64,000 bases of DNA from contig CAYRDI010000002.1 in NCBI GenBank assembly GCA_964423095.1, forward strand, positions 22,404 to 86,403, read 5' to 3'. The stretch is from Micavibrio_A sp964423095 (GTDB lineage: Bacteria > Pseudomonadota > Alphaproteobacteria > Micavibrionales > Micavibrionaceae). A program made the position numbers and the translations under genes. Shown here piece after piece: positions 9,774 through 18,145 of the stretch. How positions within the stretch are numbered: position 1 is the stretch's first letter; the number at the start of each line of letters is the position of its first letter. The notes beneath the pieces are model-generated. The model had not been told where the DNA came from. It saw only the letters and a list, made by a program, of their open reading frames with translations, and ran no database searches.

Positions 9774-10799
9774 TTGAAAATTCTGATTGTCACCGATGCC
9801 TGGCACCCGCAATTAAACGGCGTGGTGCGGACTTATGAATATATATCCCGCGAATTGACGGATATGGGCTATGACGTGCGGATCATCGGGCCGGATTCTT
9901 TGCCATACAGCATCCCCATGCCCGGGTATCCGGAAATCCGGCTCGCGCTGTTTCCCTACAACGTCATCCGCCAAGGCATCGAAGATTACGCCCCCGATGT
10001 CCTGCACATCGCCACCGAAGGGCCGCTCGGTCTTGCCGCCAGAAAATACGCGGTGGAATATGGCGTGGAATTCACAAGCTGTTTCCACACCCATTTCCCC
10101 GATTACGCGCAAAAGCGCGTCCCCGCATGGCTCGGCTTTTTAAAATCTCCCGTCCGGGAGGCCGGCATAAAATTCGTCCGGTGGTTCCACGCTGTATCAT
10201 CGTGCGTGTTCGTCGCCACGCCTTCGCTCGAAAACACGCTGAAAGGTTGGGGTTTTAAAGTGCCCGTCAAACGCATGACGCGCGGGGTGGATTTGTCGGT
10301 TTTTTATCCTGGCGAAAAAAACCTGTTTCACAGCCTTCCGCGCCCCATCGCGCTGTATGTCGGGCGCGTTGCGATTGAAAAGAATCTGGAGGCTTTTCTT
10401 GGCATGGACTGGGCCGGATCGAAGGTGGTGGTGGGGAGCGGGCCCGATCTTGATCCGCTCAGGGAAAAATATCCAAAAGTCGTTTTTGCCGGAGTCAAAA
10501 CGGGAAAAGACCTTGCCGATTGTTACCGGTCGTCCGATCTTTTTGTCTTCCCATCCAAAACCGATACGTTCGGGATGGTAATCATCGAGGCCCTTGCCTG
10601 CGGCCTTCCCGTCGCGGGATACCCCGTCACCGGCCCGATCGACATCATCACGGAAAAAACCCTGGGTGCGGTTGATGACGACCTGTCCAGGGCCGCACAG
10701 AACGCCCTCCGCCACGGTACGGCGCAGGAGCGGCATGATTATGTGGCCCGGCAGTACAGTTGGCGCAAAACAGCCGAACAATTCCTCGAAACCGATTGA
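9774..10799 (+). CDS. Group 1 glycosyltransferase (GT4-like)
   Basis: The 341-aa protein opens with MKILIVTDAWHPQLNGVVRT, typical of GT-B enzymes that use nucleotide sugars, such as PimB/MgtA-type mannosyltransferases. The C-terminal domain has FVFPSKTDTFGMVIIEALAC, the E-x7-E type donor-binding region. The start codon is TTG, supported by GGGAG seven bases upstream. It lies directly before the LpxH-like phosphoesterase gene, and such pairs occur in other alphaproteobacteria. A role in envelope glycolipid synthesis is therefore likely. Donor and acceptor are unknown. Confidence 0.88.
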   Translation: MKILIVTDAWHPQLNGVVRTYEYISRELTDMGYDVRIIGPDSLPYSIPMPGYPEIRLALFPYNVIRQGIEDYAPDVLHIATEGPLGLAARKYAVEYGVEFTSCFHTHFPDYAQKRVPAWLGFLKSPVREAGIKFVRWFHAVSSCVFVATPSLENTLKGWGFKVPVKRMTRGVDLSVFYPGEKNLFHSLPRPIALYVGRVAIEKNLEAFLGMDWAGSKVVVGSGPDLDPLREKYPKVVFAGVKTGKDLADCYRSSDLFVFPSKTDTFGMVIIEALACGLPVAGYPVTGPIDIITEKTLGAVDDDLSRAAQNALRHGTAQERHDYVARQYSWRKTAEQFLETD

Positions 10800-10875
10800 A
10801 TTTTAGGGTTTTGTGCGCCGCAAGAATCATTTATCATCATGCGAAGTACAACGGTTCTCCTTCAAAGGGGGCTTT

Positions 10876-11853
10876 TTGCGTTATATCAACGAAGAACCGC
10901 CGCAAAAATTCCGGACAATTTTCCTGTCCGATTTCCACATCGGGGCCAAAAATTTCAATGCCCCCGCCCTTCTCGATTTTTTAAGAAAAACGGAATCACA
11001 AACGCTTTACCTTGTCGGCGACATTATCGATGGGTGGAAGCTCCATAAACGCTGGTTCTGGACGGAGACGGTGAGTGAAATTTTCGATGAGTTGTTCCGC
11101 AAAGCCCATGAAGGCACGAAAATCATCTATATCACAGGCAACCATGACGAACGGGTGCGCGATCTTTCCTTCTTCAACCGCATGCGTTACGCCCACCGTC
11201 TGCATATTCAAATCAAAAACCGCGTGATCCACCGTCTTGCCGACGGTCGTGATTTTCTGGTGCTGCATGGCGACCAGTTTGACCGCGCCATTTTACGGGG
11301 GCGCGTATCGCGATGGAGCGACCGGATTTACGACATCCTCACAAACCGCAAAGGCCCCACCATCGATGTGGAAGGAACAACCAAGCGATTTTCATTGTCC
11401 AAGTTCCTGTCTTATCACGGGCAAATCGCGCTCAATCTTTTGAACAATTTTGAACGGGCCCTGTGCCGCGAAGCACGGCGCAGCGATGTCGAAGGCATTA
11501 TTTGCGGGCATACCCATATCGCCGCCTTCAAAAAAATAGGGGCCGTCACCTATGCCAATTGCGGTTCGTGGCTTAAAGACAACAAGACAGCGATTACGGA
11601 ATCCATGGACGGAACGCTCTGCCTTCTCGAATGGACACATGAACAAAAACCGCACGGCCAGCCTTCCCTGCCCTTTTACAACGGCGACCTGTTGCCCGTC
11701 ACAATCACGCCGGATTCCTATCGTTTCCGTCCCCTGACCGACCGGTTGACCGCCACCATCCGGCGGGCATGGCCATCCCCGCACGATGCATCGGAAGGCA
11801 AAAGACAAAAGCCTGTCTTTTCTTCGCGGCTTTGTTTAAATTCATATCGATGA
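10876..11853 (+). CDS. UDP-2,3-diacylglucosamine diphosphatase-like metallophosphoesterase (LpxH-like)
   Basis: The 325-aa product carries the full metallophosphoesterase signature: LSDFHIG, GDIIDGW, TGNHDE, LHGDQFD and CGHTHIA. LpxH-type enzymes hydrolyse UDP-2,3-diacylglucosamine to lipid X in lipid A synthesis. This longer, alphaproteobacterial form is often annotated that way, but activity is not proven. I chose the TTG at 10876 because AAGGGGG stands just upstream at a proper distance; the frame also opens earlier with a GTG at 10813. It follows the glycosyltransferase and overlaps the next gene by ATGA. Confidence 0.85.
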   Translation: MRYINEEPPQKFRTIFLSDFHIGAKNFNAPALLDFLRKTESQTLYLVGDIIDGWKLHKRWFWTETVSEIFDELFRKAHEGTKIIYITGNHDERVRDLSFFNRMRYAHRLHIQIKNRVIHRLADGRDFLVLHGDQFDRAILRGRVSRWSDRIYDILTNRKGPTIDVEGTTKRFSLSKFLSYHGQIALNLLNNFERALCREARRSDVEGIICGHTHIAAFKKIGAVTYANCGSWLKDNKTAITESMDGTLCLLEWTHEQKPHGQPSLPFYNGDLLPVTITPDSYRFRPLTDRLTATIRRAWPSPHDASEGKRQKPVFSSRLCLNSYR

Positions 11854-12482
11854 TGCTTTCAAACGCCCGTTTTCCTGTTTTCTGCCTCTTATCCGGTGTG
11901 GCCGTTCTCATATGGTCAGGCATTGCCCCGTATGAGCGCGGAACATGGTGGATGGAGGTTGCCCCGGCCTTGATCGCCGCGCCATTGATGATCGCAACCT
12001 ATAAAAAATTTCCGCTAACGAATCTTCTTTACGGCCTGATCCTTGTGCATGCCATCATCCTGATGATCGGCGGGCATTATACCTATGCCCGCGTACCCTT
12101 GTTCGATTTCGGCGATGGTGCCAGAAACAATTACGACAAGATCGGGCATTTTGCCCAAGGGTTTATCCCCGCGATCGTCATTCGTGAATTGCTGCTGCGG
12201 ACATCGCCGCTCCGCCCCGGAAAATGGCTTTTTACCATCATCGTTTTTTCATGCCTGGGGATCAGTGCCGTTTACGAATTGATCGAATGGATCGCCGCCG
12301 TCCTGCTCGGCAGTGGTGCCGAAGAATTTTTGGGAACGCAGGGCGATGTCTGGGATACGCAAAAAGACATGGCATGGGCGGGCATCGGTGCAATCACAGC
12401 GATGGTGTTTTTATCACGGCTTCATGACCGCGCCATCAAACATCTTCATGCAAAACGCTCTGTAACCCCAAAAACGCCGTGA
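11850..12482 (+). CDS. YjdF-like integral membrane protein (DUF2238)
   Basis: The 210-aa protein has about six hydrophobic segments. It also has the family's conserved core YDKIGHFAQGFIPAIVIREL and ELIEWIAAVLLG, with TQGDVWDTQKDM. YjdF proteins are inner membrane proteins of unknown function. The ATG at 11850 overlaps the LpxH-like gene's TGA, which decides the start over an upstream in-frame ATG at 11769 and ties the two genes into one operon. Its last 47 bases overlap the convergent glucokinase gene. Confidence 0.86.
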   Translation: MMLSNARFPVFCLLSGVAVLIWSGIAPYERGTWWMEVAPALIAAPLMIATYKKFPLTNLLYGLILVHAIILMIGGHYTYARVPLFDFGDGARNNYDKIGHFAQGFIPAIVIRELLLRTSPLRPGKWLFTIIVFSCLGISAVYELIEWIAAVLLGSGAEEFLGTQGDVWDTQKDMAWAGIGAITAMVFLSRLHDRAIKHLHAKRSVTPKTP

Positions 12483-13398
12483 ACGGGTGAGTGATCAGAT
12501 ACGTGGGAATGGGTTTTAAATAAGCCCCCATCCGGCCCTTGGCTTCGAATTCCGCGCGAAACCTTGAATTCAGAAAATAATCGCCGAGCTTGGCCGGAAT
12601 GCCGCCCGCAATGTATATTCCACCGCCCGCCCCCAGTGTTACGGCAAGATCCCCCGCCACAGTCCCCAGAAAGCCCATCATTTTATCCAGAGCCTCTTCG
12701 CAAACCTTGCAGGTTTTTTGGATGGCACATTGCGCAATCTGTTCCGGCGTGCGATCCGGCAGGGTTTCATCGCCGTCCAGAACGCGGATGGCGTTGTATA
12801 TATTCACCAGCCCCTTGCCCGAACACACGCGTTCCGCCGACACATGATGATATTTGTAACGCAGGGTACGAAACAGGTCGAATTCGCGTTGCGTTTTCGC
12901 CGGCATCGTGACATGTCCACCTTCGCAGGAATTAGGCCGGTAGCGCATGCCATCCCAAAACAGGGACGCCACGCCAAGACCCGTTCCCGGCCCCACAACG
13001 CCGATCGTACCTTGCGGCACAGGCATTTGATTGCCGCCCACCTGCACAATATCTTCTTTTTTCAAATGAGGGATGGCCAGCGCAATCGCCCGGAAATCAT
13101 TCATCAACGTAAACCGGTCCAGAGAAAGTGCCACCCGCGTTTCATTTTGTGAAAATTTCCACGCATGGTTTGTCATTTCAAAATAATCGCCCGTGACGGG
13201 CCCCGCTATCGCCACCGCCGCGCGCGTGGGACGAACATCTTTTCCCAGCCCGTCCAGATAGGCCCGCGCCGCCTCGGCAAGGCCCGGATAATCCGCACAC
13301 GCCAACACCTGTTGATCGTGGAACCCGTGTTCATCGGCCAGCGCAAAACGCGCATTCGTGGCCCCAATATCGGCAATTAGCCCGTATGATGACGACAT
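12436..13398 (-). CDS. glk: Glucokinase
   Basis: The 320-aa enzyme phosphorylates glucose at C6 with ATP. It has the bacterial glucokinase opening LIADIGATNARFALADE, the segment VVGPGTGLGVASLFW, and the sugar-binding CEGGHVTMP. TLGAGGGIYIAGGI near the C-terminus is also conserved. Length matches E. coli Glk (321 aa), and this is not the ROK type. It is a single gene, and its 3' end overlaps the YjdF-like gene by 47 bases on the opposite strand. Confidence 0.95.
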   Translation of the reverse strand: MSSSYGLIADIGATNARFALADEHGFHDQQVLACADYPGLAEAARAYLDGLGKDVRPTRAAVAIAGPVTGDYFEMTNHAWKFSQNETRVALSLDRFTLMNDFRAIALAIPHLKKEDIVQVGGNQMPVPQGTIGVVGPGTGLGVASLFWDGMRYRPNSCEGGHVTMPAKTQREFDLFRTLRYKYHHVSAERVCSGKGLVNIYNAIRVLDGDETLPDRTPEQIAQCAIQKTCKVCEEALDKMMGFLGTVAGDLAVTLGAGGGIYIAGGIPAKLGDYFLNSRFRAEFEAKGRMGAYLKPIPTYLITHPFTAFLGLQSVLHEDV

Positions 13399-13488
13399 AT
13401 CCGCCCCCCTTTGGACAATCTTTTATAGGACGGTGGACAAATTCAGGCAATGGCTTATGAATAAGAAAGGCAGCAACGAAGGAATAAC

Positions 13489-13857
13489 ATGGCGACGATT
13501 TTATTGGCCGAAGATGACGCCGCCATGCGCGGATTTATTGCAAAGGCGCTGGAAAAATCCGGCCATACGGTCACATCTTTGGGTGACGGGCTGGAAGCCT
13601 TGCACGCCCTTCAACAGGGCCCGTATGATTTGTTGCTGACCGATATTGTCATGCCCGGCATGGACGGAATCGCCCTATCCACACAAGCGGCCCGTTTACA
13701 TCCCTCCATGAAAATTATGTTCATCACCGGTTTTGCCGCGATGACGACCCAAGACCCGGGATTGCAGTCCGTCCCGCACAAAGTCATTGCCAAGCCATTT
13801 CATCTGGGAAATCTGACGCAAGAGGTCGAAGAGATTTTAAAATCCGCCCGCGCATAA
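13489..13857 (+). CDS. cpdR: CpdR-type single-domain response regulator
   Basis: The 122-aa receiver domain has Asp9/Asp10, the phosphoacceptor Asp52 in LLLTDIVMPGMDG, FITGFAA and the Lys in IAKPFHL. The sequence follows Caulobacter CpdR closely, including MFITGFAA and the KPFHL ending. In Caulobacter unphosphorylated CpdR primes ClpXP for cell-cycle proteolysis, and the CckA-ChpT phosphorelay controls it. It is a stand-alone gene with a ribosome-binding site (AAGGAATAAC region) and a strong terminator right after its stop. Function is inferred from the family. Confidence 0.9.
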   Translation: MATILLAEDDAAMRGFIAKALEKSGHTVTSLGDGLEALHALQQGPYDLLLTDIVMPGMDGIALSTQAARLHPSMKIMFITGFAAMTTQDPGLQSVPHKVIAKPFHLGNLTQEVEEILKSARA

Positions 13858-13882
13858 AAAAGCCCCCGGATCGGGGGCTTTT
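13857..13882. terminator. Bidirectional intrinsic terminator between cpdR and the pseudopilin gene
   Basis: A perfect GC stem AGCCCCCG / CGGGGGCT with a 3-base loop is flanked by AAAA on the left and TTTT on the right. It therefore works for cpdR on + and for the pseudopilin operon ending at 13889 on -. Confidence 0.93.
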
Positions 13883-13888
13883 AAACCT

Positions 13889-16129
13889 TTATGTACAGTC
13901 ACAGTAGCAATTTCCATACAGGTTGTTTGAGCCGTCTTTACAGGTCCCACTTGAAGGTGCCTTATTTCCTTGTTCTGTGATGTTACTGCCGGAACAACCT
14001 GGCCCTGTCGTTCCCAATCTTGTAAAGAAACTGGTAGAATTTCCGGTTGGACCCTGTTGTGAATTCCAGCGGCAATTGACCGTTGCCGGACAGTTTTCTG
14101 TTGCCGATTTGGTCCATGTACCGTTGTTGCACGTATATTGCGCATCATACCATGGGCTGTTGTTGTTGATCGGCGTCGGAAATACCGTGCCATCGGGGGA
14201 TCCGGGGAGGTTTGCCGTTTGGCCGCAATGGGATTTACTTTGCGCCGAACACGGCAAAAGCGTCGGCAAGCAAGATCCCGAAGAACCACTTAACGTCCAG
14301 GTATTGTTGAGTTGGCAGACATAAGTCTGCACCACCGAATTGTTCGGTGCCGCGCCTGTAATCGTTTGCGTCTGGCCGATGGAGGTAGCACCCAAGGTAA
14401 AGCCCGTACCACACACATTAACCGATTGCGAAGGGCATCCCGTCAATGTTGCTGTACAGGAACCTGCCTGCGACCGCAGTACCCAAGTGCCGTTGTTGCA
14501 AAGATAATTCACAATGTATGTTCCATAAGGACCATAAGTTCTAGAGACATGTCCCGCGGGCCTGATTGGCAATGTTATTGTAACATTCTGGTTCGCAGGG
14601 CAAATGGTCATCGGCGTGGCAGGACAATTCGCCCCAGCCGTACAAGGTGTAGTCACCACCGTTGTCTGGCTGTAATTCGCGCCGCAAACCGTTGTCGTGG
14701 TCGACGTTTGAGAACCTGTCAGCCCCAGAGCCGTACACGTCGCCGCACTCGTCGTGGTGACAGTTCCAGCCACACAGTTACACGACCCCGATGGATTTCG
14801 GTATTGTTGCCAGTTTCCGGCGGCATCACATTCCCAGTATTCTTTTCTGCTGTTGAACTGGATAGTCTGTTGTTGTCCGGGCGTGGCCTGATTCAACCAA
14901 ACGGCACCGTTTGCACAAACCGGTTCCAACGTGGCCGGACATATCACTGGGTTCACGACTGGTGGTGGTGGTGTACTACAAAAAGGTACGCCGTTCGCAT
15001 CAATCCCAACCATTCTTGCCCCGCCGGAGCAACCCGTTGCCGTAACAGGAGCACAGCTTATATTCCCGTTCACAAAACCAACCATGTATTCACCCGTTGG
15101 GCAGGATTGCACGCCGGCAATATCCATCACATCAAAACAATCCGCGCCATTTTGTTCGCACAATTGCGTCTTCACGGGAGCTGCGGGAACTTTGGTCGTA
15201 ATATATGAATTGCTGGCCGCCAAATCCTTGGATACCGCCAGCTTTTCCGTCCCGACCGCGTTGGTGCCGACACCGATCATTTTGTTCTGCGTCGATACGG
15301 TGAAATAGGTACCGGGGTTTGACGGATCTTCCACAAGACGCCAGATGACGGGAACCTTCAGCGCGTTGAATTTCACAAAATCATCAAAATCAAAATTATT
15401 CCCGGCAGTTCCCCGTTCGCTAACCCTGTAAATAGCCTGAGGGGTGGTATCGCAGTTCTGCGACTGAAGATTGGTTGTCGAACAAGGAACCCCCACGATT
15501 CCCTTGTAAGAATAGGCCCCGACCCGGTCTTCGCCGGCGGAGATCAGAACAAAGTGTGCCGCGCCTTCACCATTGATCGTGGTTGTCAGGATATTGTTGC
15601 TGCCATCGATCAGCCGGATGCCACCTTCGTCTTCGTCATACGTCAATGGATCCGTCAATTTTTGTGTCACGGCATAGCTAATCCTGTTCCCGTAGCCGTC
15701 ATGCGCATCCCTTTCACGCATTCCCAGCGTAAGGAACGGGATCATCCCCCTTAAAACTTTCGGGGTGTAAAGGTTGTTGCTGCTATCCGTTACCTGCAGA
15801 ACACCGTCTTCCGCGCAAATCCCGTTGCTGCAGCTTCCGGCGGCCAGCGCGGACGTAGAGCAATTCGCAGCGGAAATACCGTAGTTCGGATCGCCTTCCT
15901 TTAAGTCGATCGCAGCAGGACATGGATACGCACCGGTGCGGTCACGGTATTTTTCAATTTCATCTTTTACATCCACCATTTTTTCTTCGGTGGTGCTCTG
16001 CGCTCTTTCTTTCAGATAAAGGGAATAAATCGGGATAGCTGCCGCAAAGGCGATTCCGAGCAGGACGACGACAAGTCCCATTTCAACGAGTGTGTAACCT
16101 TTTTGTTTACAATTTTTCATGGGACGCAC
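13889..16129 (-). CDS. Giant pseudopilin with collar motif and four-copy Cys-repeat tail
   Basis: The 746-aa product starts with a type IV/II prepilin leader: the peptidase site KG|YTLVE has Glu at +5, followed by a hydrophobic helix to about residue 36. Residues 50-280 match the paralogue upstream. At 285-306 stands IGVGTNAVGTEKLAVSKDLA, a degenerate collar motif of the tail-fibre kind. From 397 to 680 come four repeats of about 55 residues, each C-x7-C...YxC-x(2-4)-N-x-W...C (Cys at 397/405/434/450, 502/510/544/558, 565/573/605/620, 627/635/667/680), then a Cys-rich end. A role as a minor tip pilin or adhesin is inference. The likely ATG is at 16129 or 16120. Confidence 0.82.
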   Translation of the reverse strand: MRPMKNCKQKGYTLVEMGLVVVLLGIAFAAAIPIYSLYLKERAQSTTEEKMVDVKDEIEKYRDRTGAYPCPAAIDLKEGDPNYGISAANCSTSALAAGSCSNGICAEDGVLQVTDSSNNLYTPKVLRGMIPFLTLGMRERDAHDGYGNRISYAVTQKLTDPLTYDEDEGGIRLIDGSNNILTTTINGEGAAHFVLISAGEDRVGAYSYKGIVGVPCSTTNLQSQNCDTTPQAIYRVSERGTAGNNFDFDDFVKFNALKVPVIWRLVEDPSNPGTYFTVSTQNKMIGVGTNAVGTEKLAVSKDLAASNSYITTKVPAAPVKTQLCEQNGADCFDVMDIAGVQSCPTGEYMVGFVNGNISCAPVTATGCSGGARMVGIDANGVPFCSTPPPPVVNPVICPATLEPVCANGAVWLNQATPGQQQTIQFNSRKEYWECDAAGNWQQYRNPSGSCNCVAGTVTTTSAATCTALGLTGSQTSTTTTVCGANYSQTTVVTTPCTAGANCPATPMTICPANQNVTITLPIRPAGHVSRTYGPYGTYIVNYLCNNGTWVLRSQAGSCTATLTGCPSQSVNVCGTGFTLGATSIGQTQTITGAAPNNSVVQTYVCQLNNTWTLSGSSGSCLPTLLPCSAQSKSHCGQTANLPGSPDGTVFPTPINNNSPWYDAQYTCNNGTWTKSATENCPATVNCRWNSQQGPTGNSTSFFTRLGTTGPGCSGSNITEQGNKAPSSGTCKDGSNNLYGNCYCDCT

Positions 16130-17313
16130 ACCACGCTTGGCGGAGTTGTTGTTGTATCAATACTTTGTATATAAGTACCCGGAGCACAAACAACATTTGT
16201 TATATTGGCCAAGGGTACGGTTACGCATTGTTGTTGTCCTGAGGCAAGGCCGACCATGAACTCGTTCGGAGGGCACGTCCAGGCCACGTTTACGGGACCA
16301 CCAATTTTATCGACACTGAAGCAGTTGGTTGTAGGGGGTGTTGTCGATGTATCTTGATAGCAAATTTGTTGTGTATTCAGTGCACCATCAGCCCGCACAT
16401 CACCAACGACATCCAGTTTGTATTGCGGATTGTTGGTACCGATGCCGACATTCCCGGTGTTCTTACTTTCGATACTGTTGCCCCCCGACGGCACATAATC
16501 CCACAAGTTCGGGTTTACCCAGGCCTGCAGACCCAGAACATCGTCAAAATAATTAGCGCCAGCCGCTTCGGAATATTGTCCAGCAAAAATCATGCCGTCC
16601 ATGTTGCAATTTTCAACATCCAGTCCTGCACCCGTACAAGGAGCCTGTAACACGCCGTTGTTGGAATACGTTCCCGTTCCATTGGTTCCCGTCGAAAAAA
16701 TAATGCCTTGCAACAGCGGATTCCCCGTGGGGTTTGCGGGGCTGTAAGGATTTGAAACAGGGCTGCCCGCGGACAATTGTTCGATTTGCGGACCGGACGT
16801 CACAAAAGTGGCGGAGTTGGTCAGACCTTCGCCCACCATGTAATAAAGTTTGTTATGGCGACCATCAAGCGCATATAGGCCCTCCATTTCAAGCGTGGCA
16901 AAAGGAACAGCCCCGATCAGCACGTTTTGCGGCCCCGATCCAAGCCCCTGGGCCTTACAAACCTGATCGGGCGTACACGCACCGACAGCCAGAGCCGTGG
17001 CACCCGTGCAATCCTCAAGACCATAATTCGCATTTGTCGGCGGTAAATTCAAACCAGCCGGACAAGGATACCGTCCGTTTTTACTGTAAAAAACGCCAAG
17101 AGCATTTGCGGTTTCGCTTTGTGCCGTGTTTGTGGCAATCCGTACTTTTTCCTGCGCATAATGTTTGTAAAGCTGTAAAATGGGAACGAGCAGAATCCCG
17201 AAGATGACCATCACAATGGCAAACTCCACCAGCGTAAACCCGCTTGCGTGGTTACGATGCCGCACCTGTTCGGAAGATTTACACATATCGTCCCTTATCA
17301 TATTTTGCCCCAC
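16117..17313 (-). CDS. Pseudopilin with tail-fibre-like collar motif
   Basis: The 398-aa product has a prepilin leader with the processing site SG|FTLVEFAIV (Gly25, Glu30). It then has a globular region with YPCPAG and several Cys. Residues 287-306 hold NTGNVGIGTNNPQYKLDVVG, a collar motif known from phage tail fibres and large surface proteins. The C-terminal block CPPNEFMVGLASG parallels CPTGEYMVGFVNG in the next gene, so the two are paralogues. The coding sequences overlap by 13 bases. This is a type IVa/T2SS-style pseudopilin rather than Flp, so it needs a PilD-like peptidase that is not in the window. Several ATGs near the start leave the N-terminus open. Confidence 0.82.
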   Translation of the reverse strand: MGQNMIRDDMCKSSEQVRHRNHASGFTLVEFAIVMVIFGILLVPILQLYKHYAQEKVRIATNTAQSETANALGVFYSKNGRYPCPAGLNLPPTNANYGLEDCTGATALAVGACTPDQVCKAQGLGSGPQNVLIGAVPFATLEMEGLYALDGRHNKLYYMVGEGLTNSATFVTSGPQIEQLSAGSPVSNPYSPANPTGNPLLQGIIFSTGTNGTGTYSNNGVLQAPCTGAGLDVENCNMDGMIFAGQYSEAAGANYFDDVLGLQAWVNPNLWDYVPSGGNSIESKNTGNVGIGTNNPQYKLDVVGDVRADGALNTQQICYQDTSTTPPTTNCFSVDKIGGPVNVAWTCPPNEFMVGLASGQQQCVTVPLANITNVVCAPGTYIQSIDTTTTPPSVVCVP

Positions 17314-17566
17314 TTACCATTTAACCATGACGCCGGTTAAAGATTCCTAAAATTTTATCAAATTTCGTTCTATCTCACAAAAAGGCCACCTTTGCGCCGT
17401 TCGTTTTTTGCGGATTAAGTGCCCGCAAAACAAAGACAATTTTATGAAAATTCAAACAGAAAAGACGTGCCGAAACGGCCCAAAAAAGATATACTATTTT
17501 TATGGGCGCGTCAGGTCTTTTGGCGGCCCCCAATTTCTTCAACGGTTTTCCCGGATGTTTCACGCA

Positions 17567-18091
17567 ATGAATTATAAAACGCTTATATACGTTTCCGCCC
17601 TAGCATTAACCACAATGACGGCAGGAGCCATGGCCCAGCCGCAACAAGGCGATCTGATGCCGCCGGTATCCGCACAATCTTCGGCCACCCCGACGGAAAG
17701 CCTGTCCGGGGAAACCCATCCCGTGCTCAACCTTTCGCCGGACAAATCCGAACTGGTGCGGCTTGACCGCGATGCCCATTCGGTCATCATCGGCAATCCC
17801 GACCATGTCAAGGTCGTCCTGGATACGCCGCGTCTGGCCGTGGTGATTCCCAAAGCGGCCGGGGCCACGTATTTCACCGTTCTGGACAAGGACGGCAATA
17901 TTGTTATGCAAAGACACGTCGTCGTCTCCGCCCCCAAACAGGATTATGTGCGAATCCGCCGGAGTTGCGGCACCGTCCCACAAGGAACGGATTGCAAGCC
18001 TACAAGTGTTTATTTTTGCCCCGATATGTGCCATGAAATAGGAAACGCGGACGGGAAGGAGAGCACTTCCTCCACCTCTTCCGCCCAATAA
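17567..18091 (+). CDS. Stand-alone pilus assembly N-domain protein (CpaC N-terminal type)
   Basis: The 174-aa exported protein has a signal peptide ending near GAMAQPQ. One domain follows: SPDKSELVRLDRDAHSVIIG, PDHVKVVL and FTVLDKDGNIVMQRHVVV. This matches the N-terminal domain of secretins such as CpaC/RcpA, but there is no secretin ring. The C-terminus adds four Cys (CGTVPQGTDC, FCPDMC) and a Ser/Thr tail. It leads a two-gene unit with the TadD-like gene. An ATG at 17555 is an alternative start. Probably periplasmic and linked to the Tad machine by context. Confidence 0.82.
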   Translation: MNYKTLIYVSALALTTMTAGAMAQPQQGDLMPPVSAQSSATPTESLSGETHPVLNLSPDKSELVRLDRDAHSVIIGNPDHVKVVLDTPRLAVVIPKAAGATYFTVLDKDGNIVMQRHVVVSAPKQDYVRIRRSCGTVPQGTDCKPTSVYFCPDMCHEIGNADGKESTSSTSSAQ

Positions 18092-18098
18092 CGATAAA

Positions 18099-18119
18099 GC
18101 CGGGTTTTAAAACCCCGGC
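18099..18119. repeat. Inverted repeat between the CpaC-N gene and tadD
   Basis: GCCGGG-TTTT / AAAA-CCCCGGC forms a hairpin with one extra C. It lies 8 bases after the first gene's stop and 27 bases before the tadD ATG. No T-run follows on +, so full termination is unlikely. It could trim or stabilise the message. Confidence 0.5.
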
Positions 18120-18145
18120 CCATGCACAGCACAAGGGTAATTTTC

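Noticed and set aside
14312..15208. 298-codon open frame on + opposite the giant pseudopilin
   Set aside because: It is antisense to a well-supported protein with prepilin leader and repeats, and its Arg/Cys/His-rich translation resembles no protein.
17406..17430. Hairpin TTTTGCGG / CCGCAAAA upstream of the CpaC-N gene
   Set aside because: Not called a terminator, because no T-run follows on either strand and it lies in a divergent promoter region.
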